A stretch of DNA of 64,000 bases, taken from Amycolatopsis marina (lineage in GTDB: Bacteria; Actinomycetota; Actinomycetes; Mycobacteriales; Pseudonocardiaceae). The position numbers and the translations under genes are program-made. Location: assembly GCF_900111885.1 (NCBI RefSeq), contig NZ_FOKG01000029.1, forward strand, positions 1 through 64,000. Reading direction: 5' to 3'. Below are positions 41,910 to 50,576 of this stretch, one piece after another. Below the pieces are notes generated by a model. It did not search any database. It was not told the DNA's origin and was given only the letters and a program-made list of their open reading frames with translations. How positions within the stretch are numbered: position 1 is the first letter of the stretch; each line of letters begins with the position of its first letter.

Positions 41910-42923
41910 GTGACGGGTTTGGCCCGCAGGGACTGGCGCACGCTGGATGAGACCGACGTCCGGGTACGACCGGGCAAGGGGACACGGCCACGCAGCAAGC
42001 GCCGCCCGGCACACGCCGATGCGTCCACCGCACTGGTCACCGGGGTGGACCGCGGCCGCTGGACCTGTGCCGTCGAACGCGACCCTGCGCGGGTGGTCAC
42101 CGCCATGCGGGCCAGGGAACTCGGGCGCACGCCTATCGTCGTCGGCGACACCGTCGGTCTCGTCGGAGACGTCAGCGGAAAGGCGGACACCCTGGCGCGG
42201 ATCGTCCGGGTGGACGAGCGCGCGAGTGTGCTCCGCAGGACCGCCGACGACACGGACCCGTACGAACGGGTCGTCGTCGCCAACGCCGAGCAGCTGCTCA
42301 TCGTCACCGCGCTCGCCGATCCGCCACCGCGCACCGGGTTCATCGACCGCTGCCTGGTCGCCTGCTACGCCGGTGGGCTCGAGCCGGTCCTCTGCCTGAC
42401 CAAAGCGGACCTCGCGGGGCCGGAGGACCTGCTCGCGCAGTACGCCGACCTGGACGTACCGGCGATCGTCACCCGGCACGACGAAGACTCCCCCGAGCTG
42501 ATCGAGCGGCTGCGCGATCGTGTGTCCGCGCTGGTCGGCCACTCGGGAGTGGGCAAGTCGACGCTGGTGAACCGGCTGGTTCCGGACGCCCACCTCGCGA
42601 CCGGGGTGGTCAGCGCGGTCGGCAAGGGGCGGCACACCTCGGTCAGCGCCGTGGCACTGCCACTGCCGCAGGGCGGCTGGGTGGTCGACACACCGGGCAT
42701 CCGATCGTTCGGCCTGGCACACGTGACCGCGGACGACATCGTGTTGTCGTTCCCGGAGTTCGCGGCCGCGGCGGAGGAATGCCCCTCTGGCTGCGGGCAC
42801 CTCGGCCCACCCGAGGACCCTGGCTGTGCGCTGGAGGAGGTCGTCGCGTCCGGCACCGCCCGCGCGGGGAGGCTGGAGTCACTTCGCCGGCTGCTTTCCT
42901 CACGAGCCGGGATCGAATCGTGA
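41910..42923 (+). CDS. rsgA: Ribosome small-subunit-dependent GTPase RsgA
   Basis: A 337-residue circularly permuted GTPase that helps the late maturation of the 30S subunit. An OB fold is at the N-terminus, then the permuted GTPase motifs G4 (CLTKADL), G1 (GHSGVGKST), G2/G3 (GRHTSVSA, DTPGIRSFGL), and a C-terminal zinc-binding region with Cys/His (ECPSGCGHLGPPEDPGC). GTG 41910 directly follows AGGAGG with tight spacing; GTG 41895 or TTG 41919 are alternatives. It is divergent from the SRAP gene. Confidence 0.94.
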   Translation: MTGLARRDWRTLDETDVRVRPGKGTRPRSKRRPAHADASTALVTGVDRGRWTCAVERDPARVVTAMRARELGRTPIVVGDTVGLVGDVSGKADTLARIVRVDERASVLRRTADDTDPYERVVVANAEQLLIVTALADPPPRTGFIDRCLVACYAGGLEPVLCLTKADLAGPEDLLAQYADLDVPAIVTRHDEDSPELIERLRDRVSALVGHSGVGKSTLVNRLVPDAHLATGVVSAVGKGRHTSVSAVALPLPQGGWVVDTPGIRSFGLAHVTADDIVLSFPEFAAAAEECPSGCGHLGPPEDPGCALEEVVASGTARAGRLESLRRLLSSRAGIES

Positions 42924-43061
42924 CCTACGCATGAAATTCGGCTGGGCACCTGGGGGGACGCCGGTCGTGCGAGCCATATCGGGAGCCGGAAAGACTCGTC
43001 CTGCCGGGCATGAAACCCTGAGGGGCAGTCGAACGTCCTATCCATGTAGATGACAGTTGAG

Positions 43062-43076
43062 TGCTTTGTGAAAGCA
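43062..43076. promoter_or_regulatory. Inverted repeat TGCTTT-GTG-AAAGCA before a lipoprotein gene
   Basis: A perfect 6-bp inverted repeat around GTG lies ten bases before the lipoprotein ATG, just ahead of its AGGGG. A nearly identical sequence (one C for T) lies upstream of whiB1 at 35914-35928. The binding factor is unknown. Confidence 0.4.
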
Positions 43077-43085
43077 GGGGATCTG

Positions 43086-43919
43086 ATGCGTAAGACAGCT
43101 CTCGCGGCCGGCGGTTTCGCGCTGGTCATCGCGCTGACCGGATGTGGCGGAGGCGACGACAACGCTTCCGGAAACGGCTCCGGAGGAGAGCTGTCCTCAC
43201 CGTTCGGTTCCGCCCAGGAACTGGTCAGGGCTGCCTCGGCGCAGACCGAGAAGAGCAAGAGCTCGAAGTTCACCTTCGAGATGGACATGGCCGGGCAGAA
43301 GTTCAGCGGCAACGGTGAGGGCCTGTACGACGGTGACAACACCGCGATGTCGATGAACATGGATGTCCAGGGACAGACCATGGAAATGCGGATCGTGGAC
43401 AAGGTCCTGTACATGAAGATGCCGGCGCAGGCCGGCATGACGGCCGACGGCAAGCCCTGGGTGAAGATCACGCCCGGTGGTGACGACCCGATCTCCAAGT
43501 CGATGGGCGACTCGTTCGACCAGATGGCCGAGCAGAACGACCCGAGCAAGACTCTCGAGCAGATCGAGAAGGCCGGGACCATCACGAACACCGAGCAGGT
43601 CGAGCTGAACGGTGAGCAGACCACCCACTACTCGGTCGAGCTCGACATGAAGAAGCTCGCCGAGCAGATGCCCGACTCCCCGAACGCCAAGGCCGTCGAG
43701 CAGATGCAGGGCAAGATCGACACCCTGCCGATGGAGCTGTGGCTCAACAGCGACCAGCTGCCCGTGCAGATCGTGATGGACATGTCCAAGATCGCCGAGG
43801 CCGCCGGTCAGCCTCAGGCAGGCGGACAGATGACGATGAAGTACACCGACTGGGGCGCGCCGGTGGACGTCGAGGCACCGCCTGCCGACCAGGTCGGTGA
43901 ATTCTCGATGCCGAAGTAG
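43086..43919 (+). CDS. LppX/LprAFG-family lipoprotein
   Basis: A 277-residue exported lipoprotein. ATG 43086 is preceded by AGGGG and starts a signal peptide with lipobox LTGC (LVIALTGCGGG). The mature domain (KFTFEMDMAGQKFSGNGEGLYDGDNTAMSM-like beta strands, LPMELWLNSDQLPVQIVMDM) fits the LppX/LprG fold, which carries lipids to the outer envelope in mycobacteria. It is Met- and Gln-rich. It stands alone and ends at a strong bidirectional terminator. Confidence 0.85.
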   Translation: MRKTALAAGGFALVIALTGCGGGDDNASGNGSGGELSSPFGSAQELVRAASAQTEKSKSSKFTFEMDMAGQKFSGNGEGLYDGDNTAMSMNMDVQGQTMEMRIVDKVLYMKMPAQAGMTADGKPWVKITPGGDDPISKSMGDSFDQMAEQNDPSKTLEQIEKAGTITNTEQVELNGEQTTHYSVELDMKKLAEQMPDSPNAKAVEQMQGKIDTLPMELWLNSDQLPVQIVMDMSKIAEAAGQPQAGGQMTMKYTDWGAPVDVEAPPADQVGEFSMPK

Positions 43920-43929
43920 TCAGCAGAAT

Positions 43930-43972
43930 CAGCAGGGGCGCCGCCGAACCGGGTTCGGCGGCGCCCCTGCTG
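43930..43972. terminator. Bidirectional terminator, 21-bp perfect stem
   Basis: Two perfect 21-base arms (starting CAGCAGGGGCGCCGCC) separated by one base lie between the convergent lipoprotein and pruA genes. Confidence 0.9.
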
Positions 43973-43985
43973 TGTCAGGTCCGCG

Positions 43986-45614
43986 TCAGCCCATGTGTGG
44001 GTACTCGATGCTGGTCGGCGCGTCGAAGGTCTCCTTGATCGACCTCGGGCTCGTCCATCGCAGCAGGTTGAACATCGACCCCGCCTTGTCGTTGGTGCCG
44101 GAGGCACGGGAACCGCCGAACGGCTGCTGACCGACGATGGAACCGGTCGGCTTGTCGTTGACGTAGAAGTTGCCCGCGGTGAACCGCAGTGCGCGGTGTG
44201 CCTGCTGCACCGCGGTGCGGTCGTCGGCGAAGACGGCACCGGTCAGCGCGTACGCGGCAGCGGTGTCGACCACCTCGAGCATGCGCTCGTACTCGTCGTC
44301 GGGGTAGACGTGCACGGCGAGGATCGGTCCGAAGTACTCGGTGGAGAACACGGCGTGTTCCGCGACGTCGGACACCAGCACCGTCGGCTCGACGAAATAG
44401 CCAACCGTGTCGTCACAGTTGCCCCCGACCAGGACGCTCAGCGCCGGGTCGTCCTCCACACTGGACAACAGTTCCTTGTGCTTGGCGAACGCCCGCGCGT
44501 CGATCACCGCACCGCCGAACAGGGACAGGTCGGTCACATCGCCGTACTTGACCGTTCTGGTGAGGTCCGCGAGCTGCTCACGGACACCGCCCTCCCACAG
44601 CGATCGTGGGATGTAGGCCCTGGACGCAGCCGAACACTTCTGGCCCTGGTACTCAAAAGCACCGCGGACCAGCGCCGGGACGAGCTTGTCGACACGAGCC
44701 GAGGAATGCGCGATGACGAAGTCCTTGCCACCGGTCTCGCCGACGATCCGGGGCCAGCTGCCGTAGGCGTCGAGGTTGTCCGAGATCGTCCGCCACAACA
44801 TCTTGAACGTCCCGACCGAGCCGGTGAAGTGCAGTCCCGCGAGACCGGGGTCGGTGAGCGCGACCTCGCTGACGGCGTGGCCGTCACCGGTCACCATGTT
44901 GATGACGCCGGGAGGCAGCCCGGCCTCCTCGAACGCCTGCATCGTGTAATGCGCCGCCAGCTGCTGTGTGGGTGTCGGCTTCCACACGACCGTGTTGCCC
45001 ATGAGGGCGGGAGCGCTTGGCAGGTTGCCTGCGATCGCGGTGAAGTTGAACGGGGTGATGGCCGTGACGAACCCGTCCAGCGGCCGGTACTCCATCCGGT
45101 TCCAGACACCTGGCACCGAGTTGGGTTGTTCGGCGAGGATGCGGCGGGCGTAGTGCGCGTTGAAGCGCAGAAAGTCGATCAGCTCACACGCCGCGTCGAT
45201 CTCGGCCTGCTGGATGGACTTCGACTGGCCGAGCATGGTCGCCGCGTTCAGCGTGTCCCGGTAGGGCCCGGCGATCAGATCGGCTGCCCGCAGGAACACC
45301 GCGGCCCGTTCGTCGAACGGCAGCTCGCTCCATTCGCGAGCGGCGCCCTTCGCTGCCGAAACGGCGTCCGCGACGTCCTCCTTGGTCGCCTGTGCCGACA
45401 CACCGAGCACGTGACCGTGGTCGTGCGGCTGCACGACGTCGAACGGTGTACCGCCACCGAGCCTGCGCTCACCGGCGATGGTCTGGGTCAGCTCGTGCTT
45501 CTCGGACTCCAGTTCGGCCACCCTGCGCTGGAGCGACTCGCGTTCAGGCGTGCCTGGTGCGTACGTGAGCACCGGCTCGTTGGCCGGGGTCGGAACGGTG
45601 GTCACCGCGTCCAT
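43986..45614 (-). CDS. pruA: L-glutamate gamma-semialdehyde dehydrogenase (P5C dehydrogenase)
   Basis: A 542-residue aldehyde dehydrogenase for the second step of proline degradation, oxidising glutamate semialdehyde to glutamate with NAD. The catalytic Cys is in GAFEYQGQKCSAASRAY, the Glu in IVGETGGKDF, and the cofactor region in TPFNFTAIAGNLPSAPALMGNTVVWKP. ATG 45614 (MDAVTTVPTPANEP) matches the length of the mycobacterial enzyme (543). AGGAGG lies 11 bp upstream. No proline dehydrogenase gene is adjacent in the window. Confidence 0.95.
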   Translation of the reverse strand: MDAVTTVPTPANEPVLTYAPGTPERESLQRRVAELESEKHELTQTIAGERRLGGGTPFDVVQPHDHGHVLGVSAQATKEDVADAVSAAKGAAREWSELPFDERAAVFLRAADLIAGPYRDTLNAATMLGQSKSIQQAEIDAACELIDFLRFNAHYARRILAEQPNSVPGVWNRMEYRPLDGFVTAITPFNFTAIAGNLPSAPALMGNTVVWKPTPTQQLAAHYTMQAFEEAGLPPGVINMVTGDGHAVSEVALTDPGLAGLHFTGSVGTFKMLWRTISDNLDAYGSWPRIVGETGGKDFVIAHSSARVDKLVPALVRGAFEYQGQKCSAASRAYIPRSLWEGGVREQLADLTRTVKYGDVTDLSLFGGAVIDARAFAKHKELLSSVEDDPALSVLVGGNCDDTVGYFVEPTVLVSDVAEHAVFSTEYFGPILAVHVYPDDEYERMLEVVDTAAAYALTGAVFADDRTAVQQAHRALRFTAGNFYVNDKPTGSIVGQQPFGGSRASGTNDKAGSMFNLLRWTSPRSIKETFDAPTSIEYPHMG

Positions 45615-45693
45615 GATGTGTATCGCCTCCTGGTGGTTCTCCGCCTCGTGAGCGGTCTGCACCCCATCCTGACACCAGGATGCCAGTTGCGCG

Positions 45694-46215
45694 CTACATC
45701 AGCTCCAGCAGAAACGGCAGCTCCTGCGATGCGTACCAGGCGAGTTCGTGGTCCTCGGCCTCGCCGAGAACGAACTCCGCGTCGGCGTCGCCGAGGTCGG
45801 CGGCATCGATCTCGGCAGCGGCGGCGCGTACCGCGGGCTCCGCCTCCGGTGCGTCCACGTGCACCGCGGCGACGTCGTCCAGCGCGACGGGGCCGCCGAG
45901 ACGGACCACGGCGTGGTCCAGGTCAGGACGCAAGGTCACGTCCTCGACGTCCACCGAGACGACCACCCTTCGGGGCAGCTCCGCGTCCGCGTCGGCGGAC
46001 TCCTGCTCGTCGCCGAGTGCCGCGCCGATCAGCCGCAGGGACGCCCGCGCGGCGTCCATCAGCGCGGCGTACTCGAGTTCGTCGGTCGATCCGCTGGTGT
46101 ACGACTCGCGCAGCGCGGGCGTCAGGGCGAACCCGGTGCCGCTCACCGGCATGAACTTTCCGTCCGAGACCAGCTGCCGCAGCATGCCGATCGTCGCGGG
46201 TAGATAGACCCTCAC
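45694..46215 (-). CDS. DUF6912 family protein
   Basis: A 173-residue conserved actinobacterial protein without known function. It starts MRVYLPATIGMLRQLVSDGK and ends in DHELAWYASQELPFLLELM, both typical of the family. It is very acidic, with many Asp, Glu and Ala. Its start overlaps the stop of the WS/DGAT gene (ATGA), so the two are cotranscribed. Confidence 0.82.
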   Translation of the reverse strand: MRVYLPATIGMLRQLVSDGKFMPVSGTGFALTPALRESYTSGSTDELEYAALMDAARASLRLIGAALGDEQESADADAELPRRVVVSVDVEDVTLRPDLDHAVVRLGGPVALDDVAAVHVDAPEAEPAVRAAAAEIDAADLGDADAEFVLGEAEDHELAWYASQELPFLLELM

Positions 46216-47618
46216 CAGTGCATCCCTCGCAATTCTTCCAGCGACTCCTCGATCATCCCTGCCAGCAGGTCCACATCAGACACTGCTTTCCGGTCGCCGT
46301 TGAGTCCGAAATAGACGTTACCGTGATAGGACGTGACGCCGATCGCCAGCGCCTGGTTTCGCACCAGGGGAATGATCGGGAACATTTCGGTCATCTTCGC
46401 CGGTCCCGCGTACAACGGATGCTGCGGCCCGGGCGAGTTGGTGATCAGCAGATTGAAGATCCGGCCGGAGAACGAACCGGCCGCCCTCGCGCCGAGCGAA
46501 TGCAGCGTGGCGGGCGCGAAACCGCCTACCCGCAGCAGTGCGCGCGCGGTCACCGATCGCCCCGAATCCAGGTGCTCGGCCATCGCATGGCCGATGTGCT
46601 GCAACCGCAGGACCGGACTTGGCTCACCGACAGGCAGATCAACCAGGTACGAGTCGACCTGGTTGCCGATGAAACTGGCCGAGGAGAATTCCCCGGCTTC
46701 GACGTCGCGCACGGCCAGCGGCACGAGCGCGCGGATGGTGCTGTCACCGTCCAGGCTCGCGCCCCTGGACAACAGCCACTGCCGCAGTCCACCGGTGATC
46801 GCCGTGAGGACGGCGTCGTTCACCGTGCCACCGTGCTGGGCGCGCACCCTGCGGTAGTCCTCAAGACTCGTGCGCACCACCGCGAACACCCGACCGCCCG
46901 ACACCCGCACGTTGAGCGGACCTGCCGGTGCGGGCCGGGCCACGGTCCGCAGGGCGGAGGCGACTCCGCCGACCGTGCCCACCACCTTCTCCGCCGTCGC
47001 GACGGCGTCCTGTGCCGCCGACCGGACGTTCTCGACCAGTTCGCCAGGGCGCTGCACGGTCTCGCTGAAGGCGTCGAGGAGTAGCTGGCCGCGGCTGGGT
47101 TGCCTGCGCGGAGCCCACGTGTCCTCGCATGGCTCGCAGTCCTGCGGTGTCGTGTCCAGGATGAGCTGGCCGAGTTCGATCGTGCCGACGCCGTCGACCA
47201 TGGCCTGGTGCGACTTGGTCACCAGCGCGATGCGGTCACCCGTGAGGCCCTCGACGAAGTACGCCTCCCAGAGCGGGCGGTCCTTGTCCAGCGGGCGCGA
47301 CATCAGCCGGGCGACCAGGTCGAACAGCTGGGCGTCGGTGCCGGGAGCAGGTAGAGCCGAACGGCGCACGTGATAGTTCAGGTCGAAGTCCACGTCGTCC
47401 ACCCACACGGGACGGGCGAGATGGCCGGGCACGGCCATCACCCGCTGCCGGTAGCGCGGCAGGAAGACCAGGCGCTGCCCGATCAGGGCGAGCAGGTCCT
47501 CGTAGTCGAACTCCTGGCTCGGCCGTTCGAAGATCGCCACTCCGCCGACGTGCATCGGCGTGGCCGGGTCTTCCACATACAGGAAGGAGGCATCCAGCGC
47601 GGAAAGGCGGTCGGGCAT
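46212..47618 (-). CDS. WS/DGAT-family O-acyltransferase with altered active-site motif
   Basis: A 468-residue wax ester synthase/diacylglycerol acyltransferase family protein, which in active members makes triacylglycerol or wax esters from acyl-CoA. The N-terminal domain shows LSALDASFLYVEDPATPMHVGG and RPLWEAYFVEGL; the C-terminal domain shows the structural NVPGP-type turn as LLITNSPGPQHPLYAGP. The active-site motif HHxxxDG reads HQAMVDG at 137-143, so the second His is Gln138, a substitution shared with some paralogues. Activity is therefore uncertain. The start is probably leaderless. Confidence 0.9.
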   Translation of the reverse strand: MPDRLSALDASFLYVEDPATPMHVGGVAIFERPSQEFDYEDLLALIGQRLVFLPRYRQRVMAVPGHLARPVWVDDVDFDLNYHVRRSALPAPGTDAQLFDLVARLMSRPLDKDRPLWEAYFVEGLTGDRIALVTKSHQAMVDGVGTIELGQLILDTTPQDCEPCEDTWAPRRQPSRGQLLLDAFSETVQRPGELVENVRSAAQDAVATAEKVVGTVGGVASALRTVARPAPAGPLNVRVSGGRVFAVVRTSLEDYRRVRAQHGGTVNDAVLTAITGGLRQWLLSRGASLDGDSTIRALVPLAVRDVEAGEFSSASFIGNQVDSYLVDLPVGEPSPVLRLQHIGHAMAEHLDSGRSVTARALLRVGGFAPATLHSLGARAAGSFSGRIFNLLITNSPGPQHPLYAGPAKMTEMFPIIPLVRNQALAIGVTSYHGNVYFGLNGDRKAVSDVDLLAGMIEESLEELRGMHW

Positions 47619-47624
47619 GCCCTG

Positions 47625-47630
47625 ATCCTG
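47625..47630 (-). promoter_or_regulatory. -10 element (CAGGAT) for a leaderless start at 47618
   Basis: On the minus strand CAGGAT lies 6 nt before the ATG, with no ribosome-binding site. Confidence 0.4.
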
Positions 47631-47660
47631 ACACAGGTGCGAGACTTGCCGCCGTGGGTG

Positions 47661-48476
47661 ATGAGCGTGGCTGAGCGAAGATCTGGAAACGGCACCTCCT
47701 GTGACGGCAACGGCGAGCAGACTGTGTCGCCGAAGGACCGCTTCCTGACGGTGTACGGGCGCAAACCTGTGCTGGAAGCGCTCGCCGATCCCACACTCGA
47801 CGTGGACAAGGTGATCCTCGCCGACACCGTGCGCGGCGCGGGCGCCGCGGAGATCCAGCGGGCGGCCGACGCGAGCGGTGTGCCGGTGCAGCGCGCGAGT
47901 GCGCACCGGGTCAAGGTGCTCGCCGGCAACGGAAAGCAGGACCAGGGCGTGCTCGCCGACGTGGTGGCCCCACGGATGCGACCGCTGAGCAAGGCACTGT
48001 CGGCGCGGCCCCCGGCGCGGGTGCTCGTGCTGGACGGCATCACCACACCGGCGAACGTGGGCATGATCCTGCGCACCGCGACAGCTGCGGGTATCGGCGG
48101 GATCGTCGTCCCCCGGCGCGGTGTGGCCGCGCTGGATCCGCTGGTCGTGAAGGCCTCGGCCGGGGTGGCCTTCCGTGCCCCCGTCCTGCGCTGCGGCAGT
48201 GCCGCCGAAGCCGCGGGAATGCTCACCGAAGCGGGGTACGGCGTCTACGCCCTCGGTGCGTCGACGTCCGGGTCCCTGTTCGACACTCCGCTGCCCGGTC
48301 GGGCCGCCTTCGTTCTCGGCGGCGAGACCGCGGGAGTGAGCGAGGAGGTTCGCGCCCAGGTCACCGGGTGGCTGTCGATTCCCATGCCCGGGGAGGTCGA
48401 GTCGCTGAACGTGTCGGCGGCCGCAGCCGTGCTCTGCTTCGAAATGGTCCGGCGGAGCGGGAAGTCAGCGCACTAG
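47661..48476 (+). CDS. TrmH/SpoU-family RNA 2'-O-methyltransferase
   Basis: A 271-residue SPOUT methyltransferase. Residues about 25-95 form the substrate-binding L30e-like domain (VYGRKPVLEAL, VQRASAHRVKVLAGNGKQDQGVLADV). The SPOUT core carries motif 1 LDGITTPANVGMILRTATAAGI, motif 2 FVLGGETAGVSEEV and motif 3 SIPMPGEVESLNVSAAAAVLCFE, which form the knotted SAM site. rRNA guanosine (RlmB-like) or tRNA modification is likely. ATG 47661 and GTG 47724 are both possible starts. It is convergent with espG, overlapping by 12 bp. Confidence 0.9.
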   Translation: MSVAERRSGNGTSCDGNGEQTVSPKDRFLTVYGRKPVLEALADPTLDVDKVILADTVRGAGAAEIQRAADASGVPVQRASAHRVKVLAGNGKQDQGVLADVVAPRMRPLSKALSARPPARVLVLDGITTPANVGMILRTATAAGIGGIVVPRRGVAALDPLVVKASAGVAFRAPVLRCGSAAEAAGMLTEAGYGVYALGASTSGSLFDTPLPGRAAFVLGGETAGVSEEVRAQVTGWLSIPMPGEVESLNVSAAAAVLCFEMVRRSGKSAH

Positions 48477-49217
48477 GGACGCCCGCAGTTGCTCCAGCGT
48501 CCGCGCGAGGGTGGCCGGGGTCGCGGGCGCGATGTGGATCTCCGCTTCGTCGCCGTTGCCGGTGGTGTAGTTGAGGTAGCGGCCCCAATCCGTGTCGACG
48601 TAGTGCAGGGGCTTCTCGAGCCGGGTGTACCGGCCCAGTTCGTCCCGTTGTGCGGCGTAGAGTTCGCCGCTGCCGTGCACCGGACGCTGCACGACCTTGA
48701 CCACTTCTCGTACGTCCCCTGGCAGTGCGCGGTCGGAAACGCCGCGCCGTCCCGCGTCCTCGAGGTCGATCACCCTTACGTTCCACGGACTGCCCCCGCC
48801 GGGCAGGCGCTCCGGGAGTTGTTCGGTGAGTTCGTCGGCGAGGTGGTGCCGACTGATCGGCGCCAGCGCCACCCAGTCGCCAGCGCGAACGGCGAGCAGG
48901 CCCTCCAGCCCACGCGCGGCGGCGAGGGCGCTCCAGGTCTCGCCGCTCTCGGGGTGGGTGAACCAGCCGTAGTACTCGACCTCGGCGGCGGTGAGCAGGG
49001 GGAGCCGGTCGAGGAACTCGACGTCCACCCTGCCCCGGCCGTCGAGGACTCCGGCATCGGCCAGCGCTGTGTCGAGTGTGCTGTCGAGCTCCGCCTGTTC
49101 CTCCTCCGGCAGCCACATGGGCTCGGGCTGAAGGGCAAGGTGGAGCGGACCGAGCCGCTCGCGTGCGGCCAACGTCGCCAGCACCGACACGGGAAGGTCG
49201 ACGCGGCGACCGCTCAC
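48465..49217 (-). CDS. EspG-family type VII secretion chaperone
   Basis: A 250-residue ESX secretion-associated protein EspG. It begins with VDLPVSVLATLAARERLG and has the family pieces LDRLPLLTAAEVEYYGWFTH and GVSDRALPGDVREVVKVVQRPVHGSGELYA. In mycobacteria EspG binds the tip of PE-PPE dimers in the cytosol and keeps them soluble for export. Its gene overlaps the PPE-like gene by four bases, so that protein is the likely client. No EccC or other core secretion gene is in the window. Confidence 0.88.
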   Translation of the reverse strand: MSGRRVDLPVSVLATLAARERLGPLHLALQPEPMWLPEEEQAELDSTLDTALADAGVLDGRGRVDVEFLDRLPLLTAAEVEYYGWFTHPESGETWSALAAARGLEGLLAVRAGDWVALAPISRHHLADELTEQLPERLPGGGSPWNVRVIDLEDAGRRGVSDRALPGDVREVVKVVQRPVHGSGELYAAQRDELGRYTRLEKPLHYVDTDWGRYLNYTTGNGDEAEIHIAPATPATLARTLEQLRASLVR

Positions 49218-50575
49218 TGGCCGATCACCGGGGGCGTGGTCTTGCCGAGGTCGCCGATGAAGACGGCATCGGGATCGTTCTCCTGCAGGTAGGCGGCGCG
49301 CTGGTGCTCGTCGTCTTCGGAGCCCTTGCCCCGGCCTGCACCCGCGGCGCCCATCGGCATGCCGCCTGCGCCCCTGGCTGCGCTCGCGCCGCCTCTGGCG
49401 GCCGCGGACTCGCCCGCGGCGACGCCGCCTGGCATCCCTGCGCCGGTACCCTTGCCCGCGGCCAGTCCACGAGCGTTCTCGGCCGCGGCGCCGCCGCCAC
49501 GTCCGACGGCTTCGCCCGCCCGACCGGCACCCGCACCTGCGCCGCCTCCGCCACCACCGGTACCACCGCTGCCACCGCGACCGGCGGCGGCACTCTTCGG
49601 GTCGGGCACGCTCCGCAGGCGGTCACCCGCGAGGCCGCGCCCTGGACCGGTGGGGGTTCGGGTGAAGCCGGTGCCGCGCGAGGCCCCCGGGCCGGTGCGG
49701 TTCGCGCCGGGACGGTTCGAGTCCCGGTTGCCACCGGGACCGGTGACCAGCCCACCGCCGGCAGGTCCGGTGTTGCCACCGCCGGTGTTTCCGCCGGAAG
49801 TGCCGACCGAGGGTGGTGGGGCCACCGAATTCGGCGTTCCACCGGTGGTCGGCGGAGCCACGGTGCTGCTCGAGATCGGGCTGTTGACCTGCGGAGCAGC
49901 CGACACCGGCCCGCCCGAGTTCACCGCAGCCGGACCTGGCACGTACGAACTGGAAGCCTGCGTGGTGTCCGGCGCGACGGACTGCCGACCGTCGATGCCA
50001 CCCGGTCCGGAGCCGTCGCTCAAACTGATGGAACCACTGCTCGGCTGCAGGAGGCTGTAGCTGCGGGGGAAGCCGGAGTTGCCGCCGGTCTGACTCGTGT
50101 AGGAGTTCATGACGTCGACGTTGTGCTGCGAGGCGCGCTGATGAGCCTGCGCGCCGTCCTGGTAGGAGTTGATGTCGTCGGCGGCCATGAACGGCCCGGC
50201 GACCGGGATCGCGGCCTTGAGGCCGGTGGTCCACGGGTTGGGCTTCTCCGGCATCGGCGGAACAGGCTCGACCGACCGGGAGGCACCTTCCCACGCGGCC
50301 GACTGGCTGGCGGTGGAGTCGGTCGTGTGGTCCATGTTTCGCGCGGAATCCCCCAGCGCATCAACCAAGGGAGTGGCCCCACTGTGTGCTGCGACACTCG
50401 CATCGCCGGTCCATGCGGACTTCATCTGCGTGTTGATCTCGCTGATCGACTGCGCACGGTCAGCATAGGTGCTGCGCAGCTTGGAGAGTTCGACAGAGAT
50501 TCTCTGGAGAGGTTCAGTCCCCTTACCCGCAGTGAAGTTCGTGTAGACCTGCTCACCGGTCATTGCACCGCTCAT
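49214..50575 (-). CDS. PPE-like type VII secretion substrate with Gly/Ala/Pro-rich tail
   Basis: A 453-residue putative secreted protein. Residues about 1-160 are helical with a W-T-G turn (MKSAWTGDASVAAHSG), as in WXG/PPE proteins. Residues 170-430 are low-complexity Gly/Ala/Pro/Ser/Thr with clusters such as GGTGGGGGG. The C-terminus AAYLQENDPDAVFIGDLGKTTPP recurs in PPE-like proteins of Pseudonocardiaceae. EspG is encoded immediately downstream and a DUF3558 lipoprotein immediately upstream, forming one operon. Its role outside the cell is unknown. Confidence 0.85.
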   Translation of the reverse strand: MSGAMTGEQVYTNFTAGKGTEPLQRISVELSKLRSTYADRAQSISEINTQMKSAWTGDASVAAHSGATPLVDALGDSARNMDHTTDSTASQSAAWEGASRSVEPVPPMPEKPNPWTTGLKAAIPVAGPFMAADDINSYQDGAQAHQRASQHNVDVMNSYTSQTGGNSGFPRSYSLLQPSSGSISLSDGSGPGGIDGRQSVAPDTTQASSSYVPGPAAVNSGGPVSAAPQVNSPISSSTVAPPTTGGTPNSVAPPPSVGTSGGNTGGGNTGPAGGGLVTGPGGNRDSNRPGANRTGPGASRGTGFTRTPTGPGRGLAGDRLRSVPDPKSAAAGRGGSGGTGGGGGGAGAGAGRAGEAVGRGGGAAAENARGLAAGKGTGAGMPGGVAAGESAAARGGASAARGAGGMPMGAAGAGRGKGSEDDEHQRAAYLQENDPDAVFIGDLGKTTPPVIGQ

Positions 50576-50576
50576 C

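Noticed and set aside
42953..43049. Short frame (about 40 codons) between rsgA and the lipoprotein gene
   Set aside because: No ribosome-binding site and a composition unlike neighbouring genes.
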